In this document: in pieces, positions 48,440 to 57,850 of the stretch | Layout: the number at the start of each line of letters is the position of its first letter | Numbering within the stretch: position 1 is the stretch's first letter | DNA from: Gorsachius magnificus | Lineage: Eukaryota; Chordata; Aves; Pelecaniformes; Ardeidae | NCBI GenBank assembly: GCA_034008185.1 | Contig: CM067081.1 | Coordinates: 14,321,821-14,385,820, forward strand | Direction of reading: 5' to 3' | DNA length: 64,000 nt | The notes under the pieces: model-generated | Seen by the model: only the letters and a program-made list of their open reading frames with translations | The model's database searches: none | Told to the model about the DNA's origin: nothing | Program-made: the position numbers and the translations under genes

Positions 48440-48580
48440 TTGCGCTTTCCATTTCAATACCTTAGCTGGAGATGACCGGCCCATAGATGTCAGGCCTGTC
48501 TTGATTTGCCCAAGGTCACACAGGACCTCCTTGACAGAACAGGAAATTTAAGATGTAATTCTTATCCCAAAGGCTTTTAT
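48440..48580 (+). mobile_element. Probable MIR (CORE-SINE) fragment
   Basis: The core TTGCCCAAGGTCACACAG (48506-48523) is an exact match to the best conserved part of the MIR SINE as I remember it. It is followed by a CAGAACAGGAAATTTAAGA-like continuation in the right order. MIR is an ancient amniote element, so a badly worn copy is expected. The upstream half is weak. Confidence 0.5.
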
Positions 48581-51199
48581 TTCCAAACCCCATCATTTGC
48601 ATTTCAAATTTCAGCTTTGCTTGGCTTTCTTAGGTATTAAATTGAAATATATTTGTTTCAGAGTTTAGTAGAATCCTCTTGTTTAAAATATTTATTGAAT
48701 CCCATTTTTATTACATTGTTTTGCAATATTATTATTCAGTTTATAAGAATATCCTCAAGCTTTTTCTCAACAGCTTTTTTGTCTGCAGTGGAATTCTATG
48801 TTATTTCTGAAAATACTAAAAGGAATTAAAATTCCTTAGGAATCAATTCATTAGTTGACTGCACAAAGACTTTTACATTACATTCATTTTATTAGGCATT
48901 GAATACTGGTTCTGAGTCTTACATGACATATAGAGAAAGAGGGAGAGAGGATAGGTGTATGAATAAATAGATAGATGCTTATATAACTGTGCAAGAAATA
49001 TACCTCTTGCTATAAAGTTTTAACATAACAACAGAAATGCACTGGGTCTATATTTAGGTTTTCACAACTGCCAGTTTTAAACACTGTTACTTTCTACTTT
49101 TACTTGAATTTTTTTGTCTTTGCAAATTCCTTTGACCTAAAAACTAGCACATTTACTGCCATAGGCAAAGTTTTGCAGTTTCAAGAAAATTGAAGAAAGT
49201 AAGTATTACAGGTTATTAAGATTTCACCTAATTGAAAAACTGAGCTTAGTTAATGTTCATACAATTTTCTGAAACTCAGAAGTGGTTTTCTACTTAAGTT
49301 TTATGTTTTCTGTGGACTTAAACCTCAAAGTTTATATTACAGATAACTGTCAGCATATACACATTGAGCCTGCTCTAATTAAGTGCATTTCCATTTAGGG
49401 ACTAAGAATGATCTTACAACCAGTTTCCTCATTTGAGCTGAAAGGTGTCAGGATATAATGCTGTCATCATCTTTAAATGTATATTCATTTATAAAACCTC
49501 CCACAAAAATAACCAAGTCTGTTTTCGCTAACTGGAAAATGAATTTTTGAAGACTGTCCCCTTTTTTCTGAATTGTTTTGAGACTGAGTTGAAAAAGAAT
49601 GAAGCACATAGTACAAACCACCCTTTAACTCAATTAATGTCAGGAAAGAGGAATTCAATGTTTACCTTGATTGACTGTGATTGAAGCTTCAAGATTTGAG
49701 AGATTTTAATTTCTTTTTCTTTCCTTTTGACTTTCAAGAACAACTGAAGAAATAAATGCATGAGAAGTAACGAATTGAACGCAATGTTAAGATTACCTGT
49801 CTAAATATAAAGATGTTTTATTCAAAATGTATAGCCATATAAAATGCCATCTCACTTTCTAGTATTCTGCCATTAATTAAGAAAACTATTAGTTAAAAAA
49901 ACAGATAATCTCAGGACATTCTGGAAGAAAAAGAAACCTAATGGATATATGGTGCATATTTCAAATTTACAACAAGAATGTTATGCTACTATGTGTATCT
50001 TAGCATCTTAACATTCCACATTGAATCTATGGAATGAGAAGTGTTATAAATTCAGAGAATTTCATATAGCAATTGGCAGAGTGAAAGATGATCAATATAC
50101 GTGACAAGGCAAAACAAGCCTGCTTTCAAATTAGAACTGTCTTTGTCAAAACAAGATATATGCTTTGAATCTGGTAGGTTTTTTGTAAGATCCACAACAC
50201 TTATCCAATGCTGACTATGAATACTGTCCCACATTCCAGTTAGTTTTATTTATACAAGTACAGTAAGTAGAGAAAAAAGCAATTCTTCATACATTACAAA
50301 GGTCACAGTAATCTTAATATAGATTTATGGGGGTAATTTTGAGCAAATCATGTTTTCACACAAGTATTGGTGCTACTTTGTGCTATATTCCATCTAAAGA
50401 CAGTCCTTATACTTCTTCAACTCCAGTCTAATGAAAACATTTTGATTCAGGCAGGGTTAATAGAAGAGAATATTACAAAATTCAGATTGCTTTTAAAGGA
50501 ATACCAAAATCAATTCCCCTTTTAGAATGTATTTGAAATCCTTAACTACTTTCATTTAACTTAATACGTGTCTATTAAATTGTTGTTATTTACTAAATTC
50601 CATAATTAAAATTCAAGAAATAGTTCATCGCTTTATGAACATGGGATTGTTCATTGACCCAGCCTACAGCTGTTAGCTAGCTTGGAACCTTTGTGGTTCT
50701 ATGGTTTATGTACTGGTTTTTACAATAATGAAAATTCATATAATACTATATTTTTAGTTTGTGATAATAAATAGCATGTTTATTTAAATAATACTGATTT
50801 TAGAAAAATACTCATTAATACAAAAAGTCATGGCTAGATAGAGCAATTTGTTTAGATGAAATGTGTTTTCAAGAACGGGTTCATTTTTCTGGTGATTAAT
50901 AGTTATTTTGGGGTTTGCAGAAAGACCTGTACAGAAAAACCTTTACTATAGCTTCTTGCTTTTCTTTACTATTACTAATTTTTATCTGAGAAATAATTAT
51001 AGGAATATTTTTAGTTTTGTACCTGCATGAGCACACACCGAAACAAACTTCTGTATCTGCTCACTTCATAACTGCTATTATGCATTGTCAATAAAAATTC
51101 AAATTATTTCAATTTTTCACAAAAAGTGTCTTCCTCACTTATATAGGACAAAAAGAGATGTGTGCTCATCCTATGCAACAATGAAGGATCAATATTTTT
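48581..51199. other. Unique AT-rich DNA, no gene recognised
   Basis: About 2.6 kb without a recognised repeat or exon. Confidence 0.55.
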
Positions 51200-51818
51200 A
51201 TAGAATAGAATCATAGACCCATAGAATCATAGAATCATTTAGGTTGGAAAGGACCCTTGAGATCATCAAGTCCAACCATTAACCTAACCCTGCCATCCCA
51301 CCACTAAACCATGTCCCTAAGCACCTCATCTATCCTTCTTTTAAATACCTCCAGGGATGGGGACTCGACCACTTCCCTGGGCACCCTGTTCCAGTGCTTG
51401 ACAATTCCTTTGGTGAAAAAATTTTTCCTAATGTCCAACCTAAACCTCCCCTGGCACGACTTGAGGCCATTTCCTCTCATCCTATCACTTATTACTTGGG
51501 AGAAGAGGCCGACCCCCACCTCACTACAGCCTCCTTTCAGGCAGTTGTAGAGGGCGATCAGGTCTCCCCTCAGCCTCCTCTTCTCCAGACTAAACAACCC
51601 CAGCTCCCTCAGCCACTCCTCAGCAGCCTTGTGCTCCAGACCCCTCACCAACTTGGTTGCTCTCCTCTGGACATGTTCCAGCAAGGCAACATCTTTCTTG
51701 TAGTGAGGGGCCCAAAACTGAACACAGTATTTGAGGTGTGGCCTCACAGTGCTGAGTACAGGGGCACGATCACTTCCTTACTCCTGTCAGCCACACTATT
51801 CCTGATACAAGCCAGGAA
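51200..51818 (-). mobile_element. CR1 LINE, 3' end with intact ORF2 C-terminus
   Basis: The plus-strand start (tagaatagaatcatagacccatagaatcatagaatc) shows several repeats of the CR1 tail octamer. The body then follows CR1 closely up to the ILACIRNSVA codons near 51800, where it is truncated. Sequence is very like the C-terminal part of the 43-kb copy. Confidence 0.96.
51304..51747 (-). pseudogene. CR1 ORF2 C-terminal fragment, open 147 codons
   Basis: The fragment begins just after the start of the conserved [22 protein letters not shown] block and runs without a stop to the normal CR1 terminus. It includes [42 protein letters not shown] and [12 protein letters not shown]. All of this lies downstream of the polymerase active site, so the fragment has no catalytic residues. 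The intact frame reflects youth or chance rather than selection. The first Met of the open frame is internal to ORF2 and is not a real start. Confidence 0.92.
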
Positions 51819-53047
51819 GTGATGTTTAAAAACATTAAGGACAAATATGCATATAAGGAACAGTAATTTGCTAAGTTGGTTTCTGGAAATTTTGTCTAGG
51901 AGCAGGTGCAATCGTTTTACATGCTAAAATGAATATTCTGCAGATAATTATATTACTTATGTAAATGTATTAATTGTGGTATCTTTAAGCGTCCTTTCAT
52001 AGAGTTCTAAGCCTTGTCTTTCTAGAGTATTTTCTTCAATGTTCTCATGGCAAAAATAACTCAAAAGTCCCCAACTTCAATAATCAAATACATTAAATAT
52101 TAATTCCCCCACACCACCCTTGAGCATATTCGAAACCAAATCTATCTTATTTCTCCATTCTCCTTCGTTATCAAAGTCAAAATCAAAATTTGTAAAGTTC
52201 TGTATTTATGTATCCAGAGTAAGAGGATGACATTTTAAAAAGCCAGTGAATCTGTCATTCAAAAAGGAGAAACTGGTTAAAGAGGCAATTCCTTTCAAGA
52301 GGGATGCAAATCAAATTTTAAGCAGATGACCCACTGCTGCTGCTTCACAGTTCTTACAATGAATCTATGTAGGTTTCTTTCCTGTCTGGTAATGTGACTC
52401 AATTTGTTGTACATAAAAGTGTTATAAATATTGATGATAATTGTTAAGCATGATATAGTGTTCCATGTTAACATCTCATCTACTCAGGAGGTAATTCTGT
52501 TCCTTGGGAAATGTCAGTCAATCATGAGAGGTCTCCTGTTGAGGAGAGGAGAGGGGAAGGGTAAAATGGGAGGGGAAATGGAAAAACAAAGGGAAGAGAA
52601 AGGGAGGGAAAAGAGAACACATCAACATTTTGATTCAAAGCTCTAGTGCAGTTTTGATGTAAATAACCTGAACATTCTTCTTGTGTCTATATTTGGTTCA
52701 CAGGGCAGTTTTGATATATACAAACCAGATTTCTTTTTAGGGACATAAAATGTAAAATTCCACTCCAGGAGTGCAGCAAAGGCTCTCCAGCCCCTAATGG
52801 GGACACAAGGACACACAACCAGTCCTTTGGAGACCTTCAAAGCATATGCATGGTGGGGATGTTCAGACTAACCTCCCCATGGTAAACCCCATGGGCTGTA
52901 TGTAGCTACTCGTATTCATGTAGGGAACTCAACTAACTCTTTGATATACTGATCTCATCCTACTGTGCTGAACTAGTTCCTAAATTACTCCCCACTTTGC
53001 CTTTGGTAACCATAGGGAAGCCTAAAAAACATAATGGGCTAATTGAT
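51819..53047. other. Unique DNA with a purine tract
   Basis: About 1.2 kb without a recognised transposable element or exon, apart from the purine tract at 52541-52618. Confidence 0.55.
52541..52618. repeat. Purine-only (G/A-rich) tract
   Basis: About 78 bases are almost all G and A (GAGGAGAGGAGAGGGGAAGG-like). Such tracts can adopt triplex structures and slip during replication. Confidence 0.88.
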
Positions 53048-53643
53048 TGCACTGGTTTTGGGTTGGAATAGAGTTAATTTTCTTCATACTAGCTGGTATA
53101 GTGCCATATTTTGGATTTGTGCTGAAAACAGTGCTGATAACAATGGGATTTTTTCGTTACTGCTGAGCAGGGCTGACACAGAGTCAAGGACTTTGCTGCT
53201 CCTCAGCCCACCCCACCAGCAAGGAGGCTGGGGGTGTACAAGAAGGTGGGAGGGGGCACAGCTGGGACAGATGACCCCAACTGACCAAAGGGGTATCCCA
53301 GACCATATGATGTCATGCTCAGCAATAAAAGATGGGGAAGAAGAAGGAAGTAGGGAACATTCAGAGTGATGGTGTTTTTCTTCCAAAGTCACCATTACGT
53401 GTGATGGAGCCCTGCTTTCCTGGAGATGGCTGAACACCTGCCTGCCCAAGGGAAGTGGCGAATGAATTCCTTGTTTTGCTTTGCTTGCACACGTGGCTTT
53501 TGCTTTCCCTATTAAACTGTCTTTATCTCAACCCACGAATTTTGTCACTTTTACCCTTTCCATTCTCTCCCCCATCCCACTGGGAGGGGAGTGAGCGAGC
53601 AGATGCGTGGGGCTGAGTTGATGGCTGGGGTTAAACTGCCACA
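53048..53643 (+). mobile_element. Solo LTR of an avian ERVL-like retrovirus, copy B
   Basis: The LTR starts TGCACTGGTTTTGGG and ends GGTTAAACTGCCACA. Flanking 5-mers are TTGAT (53043-53047) and CTGAT (53644-53648), a target duplication with one mismatch. It is nearly identical to copy A over the first ~290 bp and over the last third, with a small divergent patch near 53340-53400. A TATA-like CAATAAAAG and an ATTAAA signal occur in the same places as in copy A. No internal retroviral DNA is present. Confidence 0.92.
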
Positions 53644-53847
53644 CTGATGTTCTTAAGGATGGGTGGTATGGATAGCCCATTTTAGACTACAGTGAAAATC
53701 GTGGCAGTTTAATTTCCCTTTCTTTTTTTGCTTAGTAACACAGGTATTGGTTCAAAACAGAAAGGAAGACTTTGCTATTTGTTTTGATTTTTTGTATGTA
53801 TAGATTTGGAGAAAATAATGAAGCATGGAATACTTCTAAACAAATAA

Positions 53848-55130
53848 TCACAGAATCACAGAATGGTTGAGGTTGGAGGGGACCTCTGGGACACCTAGAC
53901 ATGGTTGCCCAGGACTGTGTACAGATGGCTTTTGAATATCTCCAAGGTGGAAGACTCCACAATCACTCTGGGCAACCTGTTCCAGTGCTCATCACCCTCA
54001 CAGTAAAAAAGTGTTTCCTGATGTTCAGGGGGATGTCCTGTGTTTCAGTTTGTGCCCGTTGCCTCTGGTCCCGGCACCAGCCACCACTAAGAGCCTGGCT
54101 CTGTCCTCTTTGCACCCTCTATTCAGGTATTTTTATACATTAATAAGATCCCTCCTGAGCTTTCTCTTCTATTCTCTAGTCCCAGGTCTCTCAGCCTTTC
54201 CTCATAGGAGGAAAGTCCCTTCGTCATGTTCATAGGATTCTTCAGGACTCTGTCCAGTGTGTCCACATTTCTTTACTAGGGAGCCCTACTGGACACACCT
54301 GTGGCTTTGCCACTGCTGCGTAGAGGGAAGGACAATCTCCCTCCACCTGCTTGCAATACTTTGCCTAAGGCAACGCAAGATACCATTAGCCTTCTTTGTG
54401 GTAAAGAACTGTTGCTTGTTTATGTTCAACCTGGTTGCCCACCTGGACACCCAGGTCCTTTTTTGCCAAGCCACTTTCCAGCTGGGAAGTCCCCAGCATA
54501 TGTTGGGGCCTGGGGTTGTTCTTCCCCAGGAGCAGGACTTTGCACTTCCCCTTGTTGAACTTGAGGTTCCTGTCAGCCCATTTCTCCAGCCTGTCAAGGT
54601 CTCTCTGGATTGCAGCATGACCCGCTGGCATACCAGCTGTTCCTCCTGCTATTGTGTCATCTGTAAGCTTCCTGAGTTTACAAATCATTAATGAAAGTGT
54701 TAAAAGAGACTGGACCCAGTACTGACTGTTGGGGTACATCGCCAGTTTCTAGCCTCCAACTAGATGTTGCACCGCTGACCACCACCCTCTGGGCCCAGCT
54801 ATTCAGCCAGTTTTCAATCCACCTCAATGTCTGCTCATCCAGCCTGTATATCAACAGCTTGTCTATGAGGATCTTATGACAGACAGTGTCAAAGGTGTTA
54901 CTGAAGTCCAGGTAGAATACATCCACTGCGCTCCCACCCTCTATCAGGCCAGTCGTTTCATAGTAGAAGTTTATCAAGCTGGTCAAGCATGACTTGCCTT
55001 TGGTGAGGTTATGCTGATTATTCCTGATGATTTTCTTGTCCTTCATGTGCCTGGAAATGGTTTCCAGGATTAGCTGTTCCATTACCTTCCCAGAGATCAA
55101 GGTGAGGCTGACCGGCCTGTAGTTCTCTGA
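53848..55130 (-). mobile_element. CR1 LINE of an older subfamily (1.3 kb)
   Basis: The plus-strand start (tcacagaatcacagaatggttgaggttgg) is the complement of a CR1 tail. The body reads through the ORF2 C-terminus into the RT domain and ends near 55130, inside the NYRPVSLT block. Compared with the 25-kb and 43-kb copies, the wording of the motifs is different (for example FYLDFSNTFDTVCH), so this is another, more decayed CR1 subfamily. Confidence 0.94.
54286..55130 (-). pseudogene. CR1 ORF2 reverse transcriptase remnant, frameshifted
   Basis: On the minus strand the RT runs from SENYRPVSLTLISGKVMEQL through KGKSCLTSLINFYYETTGL, the motif-A block FYLDFSNTFDTVCH and NWLNSWAQRVVVSG to VLGPVSFNTFINDL, where it hits a stop at 54678. 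The continuation is in another frame (54386-54739): LTDDTIAGGTAG in place of FADDTKLGG, then [16 protein letters not shown] and FNKGKCKVL. A third frame carries the tail near 54286-54618. The two catalytic Asp residues of the polymerase box are still there, but the preceding Phe-Ala is Leu-Thr. At least two frameshifts and several odd residues show long decay. Confidence 0.9.
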
Positions 55131-56042
55131 GCGGTTTATATGTGTTAGCAGAATAATAAGTATTGTTATGACTTGTGTCACAAAGTGAGCTGGAGAGACT
55201 TTTTACTTGACAATATTTCTCCATGCACTAGTAATATGATGATTTTTCACTAACATATCAAAGCACATCTGAATATTCAAGAGTGTTCCAGTATTAATAG
55301 GAAGAGCAATTTTGTTTGGAAACCACTGAGATTTCTTTTTTTTTTTTAAAGGATAAAGCATGAAAAGCACACAGAGACACAGGCATGTGCTTAGCTGAGC
55401 CAGGCAGCTTCACATGAATCTATAAAGAATTCTTTCCAGATGTAGCAGTATTCCTCCCCGTCTTACTTTAGCTTATATCAGAGCTGACCTTTTAAGGTTG
55501 ATGGAGAGGAGCAAGGGAAGGGGAAATGGAAGAAGGGAAGAAGAGCAGAAAGGAAGATATTCAGAACACCAGGAATGAAGAGAAAGAAAGATCTAATAAG
55601 CTCTCTGAAACAGACAGTTGCACTAGCTGCAATCTAACTGGGATTTGAAGCACAGGGAGATGTGGGAAGGGGAGCAAGAGGACGACCGTGGGCACTTAAT
55701 GGTCTCAGAGTGATGGAATGGGCTTCAGTCATTAGCCCAGTCAGCTGGGCTTCCACTAAGGAGGCAATGAAAAGAATGTCTGTGTGCAGATAATCATGTG
55801 TGTTGCCGTAATATTTTTAATATAAATGAAAGTCTTTGGTATTCATCCTTTAATACTTCTAAACCTGGGATCTAGTCCAAACCAGATAAACTTTATCTAT
55901 CACAATTTCAACAAGTTTTTAACTAAACTGATGTTTTTAGAAATGAATTTTCCTACACTTAAAGTGTTCAGAGAACATATCTGCACCCTGAGCATCCACT
56001 TCATAAAGAAATGTACTCTGCTGATCTTCCCTAAAATCTTAT
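55131..56042. other. Unique DNA with a purine-rich tract
   Basis: About 900 bp without a gene. A G/A-rich stretch lies at 55503-55557 and an A/T homopolymer near 55337-55350. Confidence 0.55.
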
Positions 56043-56501
56043 ATAGAATAATAGAATCATTTGATTGGAAAAGACCTTTAAGATCATCAAGTCCAACCGT
56101 ACACATTTACTACTAAACTATGTCTCTAAGCACCTCGTCTAGACATATTTTAAACACCTCCAGGAATGGTGACTTGACCACTTCACTGGGCAGCCCATTC
56201 CAATGCTTGTTATGAATTTTCTTTTAAAAAAACTCCATTCACCACCACATTTGGGCACAACTATCCAGCCACTTTTTAACCCAGCAAAGAGCATGCCTGT
56301 CCATGCTGTGAGCAGCCAGCTTCTCAAGCAGAATGCTGTGGGAAATGGTGTCAAAGGTTTTACTAAAGTCCAGGTACACCACATCCACAGCCTTTACCTC
56401 ATCGACTAAGCAGGCCACCTTGTCACAGAAGCAGATCAGGTTAGTCAAGCATGATCTACCTTTCATAAACCCATGTTGACTGGGCCTGATCTTCTGGTTG
56501 T

Positions 56502-56573
56502 CATAGAATGATAGAATCATAGAATGTTTTGGGTTGGAAGGGACCCCTAGAGGTCATCTAGTCCAACCCCTGG
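56502..56573 (-). mobile_element. ~70-bp CR1 3' end nested inside a CR1
   Basis: The CR1 sequence that should read GGTTGTCCTGGACATGC is interrupted after GGTTGT by CATAGAATGATAGAATCATA...GGGTTGGAAGGGACC...CATCTAGTCCAACCCCTG, the complement of a CR1 tail and 3'-UTR of a different subfamily. The host resumes at CCTGGACATGC. It is a second, extremely 5'-truncated insertion in the same orientation. Confidence 0.9.
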
Positions 56574-57627
56574 TCCTGGACATGCTGTGTGATGACACTC
56601 AAGGTGATCAGCTCCATGACCATCCCCGGCACTGAGGTCAGGCTGACAGGCCTGTAGTTCCCCAGATCCTCACTGCAGCCCTTCTTGTAAGTGGGTGTCA
56701 CATTTGCCAACCTCCAGTCAAGTGGAAGTTCCCCAGTCACCCAGGACTGATGATAGATGATGCAAAGTGGCTTGGTGAGCACCTCTGCCAGCTCCCTCAG
56801 TACCCTTGGGTGGACCCCCTCCGACCCCATAGACTTGTGCTTGTCTAATTGGCTGAGCAGGTCACTAACTATTTCCCCTTGGATCATGGGGGCTTTGTTT
56901 TGCTCCCCGCCCCTGTCTTTTGGCTCAGGGGGCTGGGTACCTGGAGAACAACTGGTCTTGCTATTAAAGACTGAGGCAAGGAAGGCATTAAGTACCTCAG
57001 CCTTATCCTCATCCTTCATCACTATGGTTCCCCCTGCATCCAGTAAAGGATGGAGATTGTCCTTGGCTCTCCTTTTGTTGTTAATATATTTATAGAAACA
57101 CTTCTTATTATCTTTCACAGAATTGGCCAATTTAAGTTCTAGTTGGGCTTTAGCCCTTCTAATTTTCTCTGCATGACCTTGCATCATCCTTGTAGTCCTC
57201 CTGAGCTGCCTGTCCTTTCTTCCAAAGCTCATAAACTTTCCTCTTTTTTTCTGAGATCCAGCCAAAACTCTCTGTTCAGCCATGCTGTTTCTTCTCGCCA
57301 ACAGCTCATCTTTTGGCACATGGGGATGGCTTGCTCTTGCACCTCCAGGATTTCCTTCTTGAAGAGCGCCCAGAGTTCTTGGGCCTCTTTGCCCTTTAGG
57401 ACTGCCTCCCAAGGGACTTTGTGAACCAGCCTTCTGAATAGTCCAAAGTCTGTCCTCCAGAAGTCCAAGGTGGCAGTTCTACTCACCCTCCTCCTTACTT
57501 CTCCAAGAATCAAGAATTCTATCATTTCATGATTACTGTGCCCCAGACGTCCTCCAACCACCGCATCACCCACCAGGCCTTCTCTGTTCACAAACAGGTC
57601 CAGCGGGGTGCCATCCCTAGTTGGTCC

Positions 57628-57675
57628 ACTCACCAGTTGTATCAGGAAGTTACTCAACTGTTGTATCAGGAAGTT
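57628..57675 (-). repeat. 24-bp tandem duplication inside CR1 ORF2 (second copy)
   Basis: Two 24-bp units, differing at two bases, correspond to the duplication at 25701-25748 in the plus-strand CR1. They lie at the same codon position of ORF2. Confidence 0.92.
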
Positions 57676-57850
57676 ATCTTCTACACACTCCAGAATCCTC
57701 CTAGACTCTTTCCTTTCTGCTGTATTGTACTTCCTGCAGACATCCTGTAAGTTGAAGTCCCCCACAAGAACAAGGGCTAGCAATCGTGAAACTTCTCCCA
57801 GTTGCTTGTAGAATATTTCATCTGTCTCTTTTTCCTGGTTGACTGGCCCA

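Larger units (their letters stand above)
56043..57850 (-). mobile_element. CR1 LINE with internal deletion and nested CR1
   Basis: A minus-strand CR1 starts with a 3'-UTR and tail at 56043 and extends to about 57850, where homology stops inside the endonuclease region. Two structural changes are visible. Near 56215 the 3' part (...CCCATTCCAATGCTTG) jumps straight to the RT VVVNG block, a deletion of roughly 840 bp judged by the 25-kb copy, with a short A/T-rich filler at the junction. At 56502-56573 another CR1 3' end has been inserted. The remaining sequence is very close to the 25-kb copy. Confidence 0.95.
56239..57850 (-). pseudogene. CR1 ORF2 remnant: endonuclease and N-terminal RT
   Basis: From 57850 downward on the minus strand the frame reads EKETDEIFYKQLGEVSRLL, LALVLVGDFNLQDVC (a normal VGDFN, unlike the 25-kb copy), the duplicated NFLIQQLSNFLIQ, SNHEMIEFLILGE, and DFWRTDFGLFRRL. 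A frameshift near 57230 follows. The second frame (56558-57412) carries [41 protein letters not shown]-like GVHPRVLRELAEVL and RLANVTPTYKKG. After the nested insertion a third segment (56239-56520) gives [18 protein letters not shown] and YLDFSKTFDTISH. The FADD box and most of the C-terminal half are lost in the ~56215 deletion. Confidence 0.93.

Noticed and set aside
52643..52840. Minus-strand CR1 fragment near the phrase GGAGACCTTCAAAGC
   Set aside because: Only a short phrase matches. The expected CR1 blocks on either side are absent.
53043..53449. Open frames on both strands over the solo LTRs (also 39963-40360)
   Set aside because: They are near-copies of each other because the LTRs are copies. 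LTRs of this type do not encode protein, and the frames run into flanking DNA.
39953..53643. A single 13.7-kb provirus bounded by the two near-identical LTRs
   Set aside because: The DNA between them shows no gag, pol or env-like sequence, contains an unrelated CR1 and unique DNA, and the 5-bp flanks differ. Two solo LTRs fit better.
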